A stretch of 64,000 nucleotides of DNA, from NCBI RefSeq assembly GCF_014650675.1, contig NZ_BMVK01000007.1, positions 62,001 through 126,000 on the forward strand, written 5' to 3'. Positions 45,119 through 53,452 of this stretch are shown here, piece after piece. The translations under genes were made by a program, and so were the position numbers. This DNA is from Streptomyces anulatus. Its GTDB lineage: Bacteria > Actinomycetota > Actinomycetes > Streptomycetales > Streptomycetaceae. Position 1 is the first letter of the stretch, and every line of letters starts with the position of its first letter. Under the pieces are notes generated by a model. That model saw only the letters and a list, made by a program, of their open reading frames with translations, had not been told where the DNA came from and did not search any database.

Positions 45119-46138
45119 TCAGCCGCCGATGGCCGACATCGGGCGCTCCGGCCTGCGGAACTCCGGGCTGTCGATGGCGTGGCCGGGGCCCTTGCCCGCG
45201 ACGGAGTTCCGCCAGGCCGCCTCGATGGCCGTGTCGTCGGCTCCGCCCCGCAGCAGGGCCCTCAGGTCCGACTCCTCCGTCGCGAAGAGGCAGTTGCGCA
45301 GTTGCCCGTCGGCGGTGAGCCGCACCCGGTCGCAGCCGCCGCAGAACGGGCGGGTGACACTGGCGATGACGCCCACCACCGTGTCCGTCCCGGCGATCCG
45401 CCACTCCTCGGCGGGCGCGTTGTCGCGCCGGCCGACGGGGACCAGGTCGAACCGCTCCCCGAGGCGGCCCAGGATCTCCTCGGCGGTGACCAGCCGGTCC
45501 CGGTCCCAGGCGCCCTGCGCGTCCAGGGGCATCGACTCGATGAACCGCGCCCGGTAGCCGTGCTCGACGGCGAACGCGGTCAGTTCGGCGATCTCGTCGT
45601 CGTTGACCCCGCGCACCGGAACCGTGTTGATCTTGACGGGCGTGAGGCCGGCCGTACGGGCGGCGCGCAGCCCGTCCAGGACGTCGGTGATCCGGTCGCG
45701 GCGGGTGATCGCGGTGAACCGCTCGGGACGGAGGGTGTCCAGGCTGACGTTGACCCGGCTCAGCCCGGCCTCGTGCAGTGCGGCGGCGCTGCGCGCCAGG
45801 CCGATGCCGTTGGTGGTGAGGGACAGTTCGGGGGCCCCTGGCAGGGCGTGCAGACGGGCGACGAGCCCGGGCAGGCCGCGGCGCAGCAGCGGTTCGCCGC
45901 CGGTCAGCCGTACCTCGGTGATACCGAGGCGCCGGGCGGCGATGCGGACGAGGCGGACCACCTCGTCGTCGGTGAGCAGTTCGGGCCGGGGCAGCCAGTC
46001 GAGGCCCTCGGCGGGCATGCAGTACGTGCAGCGCAGATTGCAGCGGTCGGTGAGCGAGACCCGCAGGTCGGTGTGGACCCTGCCGAACCGGTCCGTCAGC
46101 GGGGACGGGGCGGGCCTGTGGAGGAGCGGTCGGGACAC
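45119..46138 (-). CDS. moaA: GTP 3',8-cyclase (molybdenum cofactor step 1)
   Basis: A 339-residue radical SAM enzyme. GTG 46138 is chosen because GAAGG lies upstream and because the resulting N-terminus fits MoaA. The CNLRCTYC cluster (C33, C37, C40) binds the first [4Fe-4S] and SAM; TGGEPLL follows; the second cluster uses CGGCDRVRLTADGQLRNC near the C-terminus. It ends in the functional Gly-Gly (SAIGG). It makes 3',8-cH2GTP with MoaC, which is not in the window. Confidence 0.95.
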   Translation of the reverse strand: MSRPLLHRPAPSPLTDRFGRVHTDLRVSLTDRCNLRCTYCMPAEGLDWLPRPELLTDDEVVRLVRIAARRLGITEVRLTGGEPLLRRGLPGLVARLHALPGAPELSLTTNGIGLARSAAALHEAGLSRVNVSLDTLRPERFTAITRRDRITDVLDGLRAARTAGLTPVKINTVPVRGVNDDEIAELTAFAVEHGYRARFIESMPLDAQGAWDRDRLVTAEEILGRLGERFDLVPVGRRDNAPAEEWRIAGTDTVVGVIASVTRPFCGGCDRVRLTADGQLRNCLFATEESDLRALLRGGADDTAIEAAWRNSVAGKGPGHAIDSPEFRRPERPMSAIGG

Positions 46139-46214
46139 GGGGCAGCCTTCTTCCTCTGCCCGGGGGCAGTCACGCATTTCTCACCCGCCGACCACTTTCG
46201 AGGGATACCGGGAT

Positions 46215-46342
46215 GAAGTCAAAGAGGGTTTCTCTATTACGTGATCGGCGCCGCCGATCTGTTCCTGGAACCCCTCTCCGAACTGCATGGACACCGTGAT
46301 AGGCCAGGCCTTTCATCTCATCGAATTCCCCTCTTTGACTTC
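46215..46342. promoter_or_regulatory. 14-bp perfect inverted repeat in the moaA-fdhF divergent region
   Basis: GAAGTCAAAGAGGG (46215-46228) and its exact reverse complement (46329-46342) are 100 bases apart in the 283-base gap between the divergent moaA and YdeP-type gene 2. Each arm is nearer one of the two starts. A smaller hairpin (GATCGGC/GCCGATC, 46243-46259) lies inside. The arms look like paired operators. Confidence 0.65.
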
Positions 46343-46421
46343 GCTCGACGAATAAGCGGATATTCGACGCGCCATCCGTGAGGCGAATGGCCCAAGGCAG
46401 AGAAAAGAGGCGCACCCCGTC

Positions 46422-48746
46422 ATGAGCAGCCGTATCGAGGACGACCCGGGCGACGACCTGTCGGTCACCCCGCCCAAGACCTGGGCGACGGGTCTGCCCG
46501 CGGTGGCCCACGCGCTGGAGTACTCCCTGGGCCAGACGTCCCCGCGTCGCACCGCGCTGACGCTGCTCAACATCAACCAGCCCGAGGGCATCGACTGCCC
46601 CGGCTGCGCGTGGCCCGAACCCGCTCCCGGCAAGCGGCACATGAACGAGTACTGCGAGAACGGCGCCAAGCACATCAACGACGAGGCCACCTCGCGGCGC
46701 GTCACCCGGGAGTTCTTCCGCGAGCACTCGATCGCCGAGCTCGACGGCGCGTCCGACTACTGGCTGAACCAGCAGGGCCGGCTGACCGAGCCCATGGTGA
46801 AGCGACCCGGCGGGACCCATTACGAGCCGATCGGCTGGGACGAGGCGCTGGGTCTGCTCGCCGGGGAGCTGCGGGGCCTGGACTCCCCCGACGAGGCCCT
46901 CTTCTACGTCTCGGGCCGGCTGAACAACGAGGCAGCGTTCCTGCTCCAGCTCTTCGCGCGCGCGTACGGCACGAACAACCTGCCCGACTGCTCCAACATG
47001 TGCCACGAGTCCAGCGGATCCGCGATGTCGCAGACGCTGGGCACCGGCAAGGGCAGTGTCTCCCTCGACGACGTCCACCGGGCCGACCTGATCTTCGTCG
47101 TGGGGCAGAACCCGGGCACCAACCACCCCCGGATGCTCTCGGCCCTGGAGGAGACCAAGCGCAACGGCGGGCAGGTCGTCGCGGTCAACACGCTGCCCGA
47201 GGCAGGGCTCATGCGCTTCAAGCACCCGCAGAAGGCCCGCGGGCTGGTCGGCCGGGGCACGCCGATCGCCGATCAGTTCCTGCACATCCGCGCGGGCGGC
47301 GACCTCGCCCTGTTCCAGTCCCTGAACCGGCTGCTCCTGGAGGCCGAGGACGCCGCGCCGGGCACCGTACTGGACCAGGCGTTCATCCGTACCAGCACCA
47401 CCGGCTTCGAGGACTTCGCCGAGCACGCGCGGAAGACCGACTGGGCGGACGTCCTGACGGCGACCGGGCTGTCCCGTGAGGAGATCCAGGAGGTTCTCGA
47501 GCGGGTCCTGAGGAGCGAGACGATCATTGTGTGCTGGGCGATGGGGCTCACCCAGCACAAGCACGGGGTGCCGACCATCCGCGAGGTGATCAACTTCCTG
47601 CTGGCGCGGGGCAACATCGGCAGGCCCGGCGCGGGCGTCTGCCCGGTGCGCGGGCACAGCAACGTCCAGGGCGACCGCACGATGGGCGTGTGGGAGCAGA
47701 TGCCGAAGGAGTTCCTCGACGCCCTGGGGGCCGAGTTCGGCTTCACCCCTCCCACCCACCACGGTCTGGACGCGGTGAACAGCATCCGGGCCATGGACGA
47801 GGGCCGCGCCAAGGTCTTCCTGGGCGTGGCGGGCAACTTCGTACGGGCCACGCCCGACAGCGCGGTCACCGAGGCAGCGATGCGCACGTGCCGCCTCACC
47901 GCGCACATATCCACCAAGCTCAACCGCTCCCACACGGTCTGCGGCGACACCGCCCTCATCCTGCCCACCCTCGGCCGCAGCGACCGGGACGTCCAGGCGA
48001 CCGGCGAGCAGTTCGTGACCGTCGAGGACTCCATGAGCGACGTCCACGCCTCCCAGGGGAAGCTGCCGCCGGCCTCCCCGCACCTGCTGAGCGAGGTCGC
48101 GATCATCGCCCGGCTCGCCCGGCGGACCCTGGGCGAGGCGCCCGACATCCCCTGGGAGCTGTTCGAGGCGGACTACGGCGCCGTCCGCGACCGGATCGCC
48201 CGGGTCGTCCCGGGCTTCGAGGACTTCAACGCGCGGGTCGCCGAACCCGGTGGCTTCACCCTTCCCAACCCGGTGAACCGAGGGGTCTTCCCGACACCGA
48301 GCGGCAGGGCCGTCTTCACCCGCAACGACTTCACCATGCCGCAGGTCCCCGAAGGACACCTGCTGTTGCAGACCCTGCGCTCGCACGACCAGTGGAACAC
48401 CGTCTGGTACGCGCCGAACGACCGCTACCGGGGCATCCACAACGCCCGCCGGGTCGTCCTCGTGAACCCCGCGGACCTCGACGCCCTGGGTCTCGCCGAC
48501 CGTGACGCCGTGGACCTGGTGAGCGTCTGGCACGACGGGCGGGAGCGCCGCGCGGAGAACTTCCGGGTGGTGGCGTACCCCGCGAGCCGTGGCTCGGCGG
48601 CGGCGTACTACCCGGAGACCAACGTCCTGGTGCCGCTGGACAGCGTCGCCGACATCAGCAACTGCCCGACCTCCAAAGGAGTCGTGGTCCGCCTCGAACG
48701 CACCCGCGTGACGGACGGGAAGGGAAGCGAACCGTGGGGCGAGTGA
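46422..48746 (+). CDS. FdhF/YdeP family molybdopterin oxidoreductase 2
   Basis: A 774-residue paralogue of the gene at 39010, with the same markers: IDCPGCAWPEP and EYCENGAKH (N-terminal Cys cluster), NNLPDCSNMCHESSG, GLTQHKHGVP, VRGHSNVQG and RSHDQWNTVWYAPNDRYRG. Coupled to fdhD by a 13-base overlap, which suggests it is a formate-dehydrogenase-like enzyme needing FdhD for cofactor sulfuration. The substrate and electron partner are unknown. Confidence 0.92.
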   Translation: MSSRIEDDPGDDLSVTPPKTWATGLPAVAHALEYSLGQTSPRRTALTLLNINQPEGIDCPGCAWPEPAPGKRHMNEYCENGAKHINDEATSRRVTREFFREHSIAELDGASDYWLNQQGRLTEPMVKRPGGTHYEPIGWDEALGLLAGELRGLDSPDEALFYVSGRLNNEAAFLLQLFARAYGTNNLPDCSNMCHESSGSAMSQTLGTGKGSVSLDDVHRADLIFVVGQNPGTNHPRMLSALEETKRNGGQVVAVNTLPEAGLMRFKHPQKARGLVGRGTPIADQFLHIRAGGDLALFQSLNRLLLEAEDAAPGTVLDQAFIRTSTTGFEDFAEHARKTDWADVLTATGLSREEIQEVLERVLRSETIIVCWAMGLTQHKHGVPTIREVINFLLARGNIGRPGAGVCPVRGHSNVQGDRTMGVWEQMPKEFLDALGAEFGFTPPTHHGLDAVNSIRAMDEGRAKVFLGVAGNFVRATPDSAVTEAAMRTCRLTAHISTKLNRSHTVCGDTALILPTLGRSDRDVQATGEQFVTVEDSMSDVHASQGKLPPASPHLLSEVAIIARLARRTLGEAPDIPWELFEADYGAVRDRIARVVPGFEDFNARVAEPGGFTLPNPVNRGVFPTPSGRAVFTRNDFTMPQVPEGHLLLQTLRSHDQWNTVWYAPNDRYRGIHNARRVVLVNPADLDALGLADRDAVDLVSVWHDGRERRAENFRVVAYPASRGSAAAYYPETNVLVPLDSVADISNCPTSKGVVVRLERTRVTDGKGSEPWGE

Positions 48747-49570
48747 CCGCACGGCGGCGTGTTCTGCGGGTACGGGAGGGTCGCGCCTCCTACCGTCCGG
48801 ACACCCTGGCCGCCGAGGAACCGATGGAGATCCGGGTCGGCGGGCGCCCGCTGACGGTGACCATGCGCACGCCGGGCGACGACTTCGACCTCGCGGCCGG
48901 TTTCCTCGTGAGCGAGGGCGTGGTGCACGGCGCCGAGGATGTGGCGGGCATCCGCTACTGTGCGGGCGCCACGGCCGACGGCGGCAACACGTACAACGTG
49001 GTCGACGTCGGTCTGGCCCCCGGCGTGGCGGCCCCCGACGCCTCCCTGGAGCGGAACTTCTACACGACGTCCTCGTGCGGACTGTGCGGAAAGGCGAGCC
49101 TGGACGCGGTGCGCACCACGGCCGCCTGGTCGGTCGCCGAGGACCCGTTGAGCATCGGGACGGATGTGCTGACGGCCCTTCCGGACCGGCTGCGGGCGGC
49201 CCAGCGGGTGTTCGACAGCACCGGCGGTCTGCACGCCGCGGGGCTCTTCACGGCCGATGGCGAGCCGGTGTGTCTGCGGGAGGACGTCGGGCGGCACAAC
49301 GCCGTGGACAAGGTCGTGGGCCACGCACTGCGGTCGGGGCTCCTTCCGCTGCGCGGGTCGGTCCTGATGGTGAGCGGCAGGGCCTCGTTCGAGCTGGTGC
49401 AGAAGGCGGTGATGGCCGGCGTCCCGCTGCTCGCGGCGGTCTCCGCGCCCTCCTCGCTCGCGGTCGACCTGGCCGCGGAGAGCGGTCTGACCCTGGTCGG
49501 GTTCCTGCGCGGCGCCTCCATGAACGTGTACACGGGTGCCGAGCGGCTGCGCCCGGTGCCGGGGGCGTGA
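48734..49570 (+). CDS. fdhD: Sulfurtransferase for formate dehydrogenase maturation
   Basis: A 278-residue FdhD starting at GTG 48734. It has TMRTPGDDFDLAAGFL, the CGLCG motif (C115, C118) that carries the persulfide, REDVGRHNAVDKVVG and SGRASFELVQKA. FdhD passes sulfur from a cysteine desulfurase to the molybdenum cofactor. Its overlap with the YdeP-type gene shows the likely client. Confidence 0.95.
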   Translation: MGRVTARRRVLRVREGRASYRPDTLAAEEPMEIRVGGRPLTVTMRTPGDDFDLAAGFLVSEGVVHGAEDVAGIRYCAGATADGGNTYNVVDVGLAPGVAAPDASLERNFYTTSSCGLCGKASLDAVRTTAAWSVAEDPLSIGTDVLTALPDRLRAAQRVFDSTGGLHAAGLFTADGEPVCLREDVGRHNAVDKVVGHALRSGLLPLRGSVLMVSGRASFELVQKAVMAGVPLLAAVSAPSSLAVDLAAESGLTLVGFLRGASMNVYTGAERLRPVPGA

Positions 49571-49683
49571 CGGGCGGCGTCCGGCGGGTGGCTCGGGAGC
49601 GGGGGCCCGCCGGACGTCCGGCGGCGGCTCGTGCGCCGGTGGGGCGATTGGCGTTCCGCGAGGCGGTCCGGTAGACCCGTGGG

Positions 49684-50601
49684 GTGCTGTTCCGTCAACT
49701 CGAGTACCTGGTGGCCCTCTCCCGCGAGCGTCACTTCGCCCGTGCCGCCCAGGCCTGTCACGTCTCCCAGCCCGCTCTCTCCGAGGCGGTCCGCAAGCTG
49801 GAGGAAGAGCTCGACGTCCCCCTGGTGCTGCGCGGCCGCAAGTACGAGGGGCTCACGCCCGAGGGCGAACGCATCGTCGTGTGGGCGCAGCGGATCCTGG
49901 CCGACCGTGACGCCCTCACGAGCGAGGCCGGTCATCTGCGCACCGGGCTCGGTGGCCGCATGCGGATCGGTACGGTCCCGACCGCGTCCGGGGCCGTCGC
50001 CCTGCTGACCGCCCCCTTCTGCCTGGCGCATCCGCTGGTCACGGTGGAGGTGATGGGGGACCTCCAGTCGCAGGACGTGCTCCGGCAGCTGCGGGACTTC
50101 GAGATCGACGCCGGAATCACCTACCTCCACGAGGGGCTCGGGGAGCAGTACCGGACGGTTCCGCTGTACGAGGAGCGGTACGTGCTGCTCACCGGTGCCG
50201 CCGACGCCCCCGCCCACCGGACGGCGGCCACCTGGGCGGAGGCCGCGCGGCTGCCCCTCTGTCTGCTCACGGGGGCGATGCAGGGGCGCCGGGTGCTGGA
50301 CGAGCTGTTCGCCGAGGCCGGGGTGCGGCCGTCGCCCCGGGTCGAGACGGACTCCGTGGCGACGCTCTTCGCCCATGTCAGGACGGGCCGGTGGGCGAGC
50401 GTCGTACCGCACACCTGGCTGCACGTCTTCGGCGTGCCGCACGGGATGCGGGCGGTGCCGATGACCGGGCCCGACCGGACGGTGCCGGTCGGGCTGGTGA
50501 TGAACGCCCGGGAGCCGGGCTCGGTGATGGCCCGCGCCCTGCGTGAGGTCGCGGCCCGCACCGATGTGGCCGCCGCCCTGGAGCGGCTGCCCGACGACTG
50601 A
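49684..50601 (+). CDS. LysR family transcriptional regulator
   Basis: A 305-residue LysR protein starting at GTG 49684. The N-terminal HTH reads RHFARAAQACHVSQPALSEAVRKLEEEL (about 16-43), followed by a two-lobe effector domain. It lies 113 bases after fdhD in the same direction and may control the YdeP/fdhD/moa region. Its target sites could include the inverted repeat at 46215-46342, but LysR sites are normally of T-N11-A form, so this is open. Confidence 0.9.
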   Translation: MLFRQLEYLVALSRERHFARAAQACHVSQPALSEAVRKLEEELDVPLVLRGRKYEGLTPEGERIVVWAQRILADRDALTSEAGHLRTGLGGRMRIGTVPTASGAVALLTAPFCLAHPLVTVEVMGDLQSQDVLRQLRDFEIDAGITYLHEGLGEQYRTVPLYEERYVLLTGAADAPAHRTAATWAEAARLPLCLLTGAMQGRRVLDELFAEAGVRPSPRVETDSVATLFAHVRTGRWASVVPHTWLHVFGVPHGMRAVPMTGPDRTVPVGLVMNAREPGSVMARALREVAARTDVAAALERLPDD

Positions 50602-50621
50602 GACGCCCCCGGGGAGGCGTC
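50602..50621 (+). terminator. Hairpin terminator after the LysR gene
   Basis: GACGCC and GGCGTC with an 8-base GC loop, starting at the stop codon. It lies between convergent genes. Confidence 0.5.
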
Positions 50622-50649
50622 CCGGTCGTTCGTGGCGGCCGGCCGTCGC

Positions 50650-50808
50650 CTACTTGTCCTGATCCGGGGGAAGGCCCACTTCCTCGCGGTCCTCCTCCAG
50701 ACGCTCCTCGATCTTCTCCGCGTCCGGGCGGCGGGGCATGCCCCGGCCGTGACCGGTTTCGGGGTCGCCCTCGACCTCTTCGTTCGACTTGTGGTGGTGA
50801 TGGGTCAT
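50650..50808 (-). CDS. 52-residue acidic small protein downstream of the Clp ATPase
   Basis: The frame from ATG 50808 encodes 52 residues: MTHHHHKSNEEVEGDPETG, then GRGMPRRPDAEKIEERLEED and a REEVGLPPDQDK end. It starts three bases after the clp stop with GGAGTGATCG before it. The run of four natural His residues and the heptad-like acidic helix stand out. I do not recognise the family. Position suggests an adaptor or accessory of the Clp ATPase. Confidence 0.7.
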   Translation of the reverse strand: MTHHHHKSNEEVEGDPETGHGRGMPRRPDAEKIEERLEEDREEVGLPPDQDK

Positions 50809-50811
50809 CGA

Positions 50812-53352
50812 TCACTCCTTGCCGTCGGGGGCGGCGGTCGCCGCGGCGGCCCCGGGGGCCTTCGCGGCGTCGTCGCCCTTGCGGATCGTGCAGTGCAGGG
50901 AGTCGTCGACCACGTCGGCGACGATCGTGTCCCCGGGGTCGGCCTCGCCGCCGAGCAGCAGGGAGGCGACGCGGTTGTCCAGTTCCGTCTGGATCGTGCG
51001 GCGCAGCGGGCGGGCGCCGAACTCCGGCTGGTAGCCGTGGGCGACGAGGAGCTTCTTCGCCGCTTCGGTGACCTCCAGGGTCATGCCCTGGGCGTGGACG
51101 CGGTGCTTGCTGCGGTCCAGCAGGTGCTCGACGATCTCGGACAGGTCGGCCTCGGTGAGGCTGTGGAAGACGATGATGTCGTCGATGCGGTTGAGGAACT
51201 CGGGCAGGAACCGGCCCCTCAGATCCTCCATCAGCTCGTCCTTGAGCTCGGCGGCGTCTCCCTGGTGGGCGAGGATGCGGTGGGCGCCGATGTTGGACGT
51301 CATGATGACGACGCAGTGGCGGAAGTCGACCGTGCGGCCCTGTCCGTCCGTGAGCCGGCCGTCGTCGAGGATCTGGAGCAGCGTGTTGAATACGTCGGGG
51401 TGCGCCTTCTCGACCTCGTCGAACAGCACCACGCTGTAGGGGTTGCGCCGCACCTTCTCGGTCAGCTGGCCGGCCTCGTCGTAACCGACGTATCCGGGCG
51501 GCGCTCCGACGAGCCGGGCGACCGTGTGCTTCTCCTGGAACTCGCTCATGTCGAACCGGACCATGCGGTCGTCGTCGCCGAACAGCAGCTCGGCCAGCGT
51601 CTTGGCGAGCTCGGTCTTGCCGACGCCGGTGGGCCCGAGGAAGAGGAACGAGCCGACGGGCCTGTTCGGGTCACCCATGCCCGCACGGTTGCGGCGTACG
51701 GCCTGGGAGACCGCGGTGACCGCCTCGTCCTGGCCGACGATCCTGGCGTGCATCTCCTCCTCCAGCTTGAGGAGCTTCTCCTTCTCGCCGGCGGTGAGCT
51801 GGGAGACCGGGATGCCGGTGCGGCGGGAGACGATGTCGGCGATGTCGGAGGCCGTGACCGAGACGACGCCCTCGCGGCGTTCCTCGATCCCGGCGAGTTC
51901 CCCCTCCACCTCGGTGATCTGCCGCTTCAGCCCGGAGGCCTTCTCGAACTCCTCGCCGGCGACGGCCTCGTCCTTCTCGCGCCGCAGTTTGGCGAGGCGG
52001 TCCTCACGGCTGACGACCTCGGTGGAGCGGTTCGCGCTGCGCAGCCGTACGCGGGCCCCGGCCTGGTCCATCAGGTCGATGGCCTTGTCGGGCAGGAAGC
52101 GGTCGCTGATGTAGCGGTCGGACAGCTCGGCCGCCGCCGTCAGGGCCCCGTCGGCGAAGCGGACCTGGTGGTGGGCCTCGTACGCGTCCCGCAGCCCTTC
52201 GAGGATCTGTACGGTCTCCTCGACGGTCGGCTCCGGGACCAGGACGGGCTGGAAGCGGCGCTCCAGGGCGGCGTCCTTCTCGATGTGCTTGCGGTACTCG
52301 TCGATCGTCGTCGCGCCCACGACGTGGAGCTCGCCGCGTGCGAGGGCGGGCTTGAGCATGTTGCCCGCGTCCATCGAGCCCTCGCCCGTCGCGCCCGCTC
52401 CGACGACGGTGTGGAGTTCGTCGATGAAGAGGATGATCTCCCCGCTCGCCTGCTGGACGTCCTCGATGACCTTCTTCAGCCGTTCCTCGAACTGTCCGCG
52501 GTACTGGGCTCCGGCGACCATGCCGGACAGGTCCAGGGAGACGACCCGCTTGTCCTTCAGCGTGTCGGGCACCTCGCCCGCGACGATGCTCTGGGCGAGT
52601 CCCTCCACGATGGCGGTCTTGCCGACGCCGGGCTCGCCGATGAGGACGGGGTTGTTCTTGGAGCGCCGCGAGAGGATCTCGATGGTCTGCTCGATCTCCT
52701 CGGCCCGCCCGACGACGGGGTCGAGCTTCCCCGCCTTCGCCTCCTCCGTCAGGTCCCTGCCGAACTCGTCCAGGGTCGTCGAGGGCTGCTTCCCCCCGCC
52801 GGAAGCCCCGTTCCCGCCCGCCGCCCGGTCCGTGGCGCCGCGCAGCTTCCCCACGTCCAGGTCGTCCGCGCCCAGGAAGCGGGAGGCCCCGGAGTCCGCG
52901 TCGTCGATGAGCGCGCCCAGGATGTGCTCGGGGCCGATGTAGGACACCCCCGCCGCCTGCGAGCGGGCGTAGGCGGCGGTGAGGGTCCGCTTGGCCGCCG
53001 GGGTGAGTCCGGGCTCGGCGGACGGCTCGCCCGCCTCCCGGGGCAGCACCTCGTCGAGCTGCCCGGCGAGGGCGTCGGGGTCGACCCCGGCCCGGGAGAG
53101 CAGCCCGCGCGAGGGCTCGACCTGCGTCGCCGCCCACAGCAGGTGCTCGGTGTCGAGGTCCGCCGTTCCGTCGTCGGCCGCCTTGCTCGTGGCCCGGCCC
53201 AGCAGTTCGTGGGAGGACTCCGTCAGCAGCCGCCCGATCGGGACGCGCTGCATGGCCGGGGGCGACGACGCGGGCGACATCCCGAAGAACCGGTTCAACA
53301 GGTCACTGAACGGATCGGACGGACCGAGGGGTGAACCGAACGCCATCGACAT
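50812..53352 (-). CDS. ClpC-type ATP-dependent Clp protease ATP-binding subunit (paralogue)
   Basis: An 846-residue AAA+ unfoldase. ATG 53352 has a GGAG site. Two Clp_N repeats (about 45-150) precede the first AAA domain with Walker A GEPGVGKT (near 238), a UVR-type coiled middle segment (about 440-490, EKASGLKRQITEVEGEL), and a second AAA domain with GPTGVGKT (near 571). The short middle domain marks it as ClpC-like, not ClpB. The first 35 residues (DPFSDLLNRFFGMSP) resemble an Hsp20-like or substrate-targeting extension. ClpC unfolds proteins for ClpP. Confidence 0.9.
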   Translation of the reverse strand: MSMAFGSPLGPSDPFSDLLNRFFGMSPASSPPAMQRVPIGRLLTESSHELLGRATSKAADDGTADLDTEHLLWAATQVEPSRGLLSRAGVDPDALAGQLDEVLPREAGEPSAEPGLTPAAKRTLTAAYARSQAAGVSYIGPEHILGALIDDADSGASRFLGADDLDVGKLRGATDRAAGGNGASGGGKQPSTTLDEFGRDLTEEAKAGKLDPVVGRAEEIEQTIEILSRRSKNNPVLIGEPGVGKTAIVEGLAQSIVAGEVPDTLKDKRVVSLDLSGMVAGAQYRGQFEERLKKVIEDVQQASGEIILFIDELHTVVGAGATGEGSMDAGNMLKPALARGELHVVGATTIDEYRKHIEKDAALERRFQPVLVPEPTVEETVQILEGLRDAYEAHHQVRFADGALTAAAELSDRYISDRFLPDKAIDLMDQAGARVRLRSANRSTEVVSREDRLAKLRREKDEAVAGEEFEKASGLKRQITEVEGELAGIEERREGVVSVTASDIADIVSRRTGIPVSQLTAGEKEKLLKLEEEMHARIVGQDEAVTAVSQAVRRNRAGMGDPNRPVGSFLFLGPTGVGKTELAKTLAELLFGDDDRMVRFDMSEFQEKHTVARLVGAPPGYVGYDEAGQLTEKVRRNPYSVVLFDEVEKAHPDVFNTLLQILDDGRLTDGQGRTVDFRHCVVIMTSNIGAHRILAHQGDAAELKDELMEDLRGRFLPEFLNRIDDIIVFHSLTEADLSEIVEHLLDRSKHRVHAQGMTLEVTEAAKKLLVAHGYQPEFGARPLRRTIQTELDNRVASLLLGGEADPGDTIVADVVDDSLHCTIRKGDDAAKAPGAAAATAAPDGKE

Positions 53353-53452
53353 ATCAGCTCCAGGGAGGCGAGGGGGGCTCTCCCACTCAAACGCGATGTC
53401 CACCGCCCCGCAAACGGAACGGGCCCCGGCCGCCTCCCCGGCCCGGAGCGGG

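Noticed and set aside
46243..46259. GATCGGC/GCCGATC hairpin as a molybdenum-cofactor riboswitch
   Set aside because: A 7-bp stem alone does not match the Moco riboswitch, and it lies in the promoter gap, not clearly in a leader.
53353..53452. HspR (HAIR) site before the ClpC-type gene
   Set aside because: Only a single half-site (TTTGAGT on the minus strand) is present; the second arm at the required spacing is absent.
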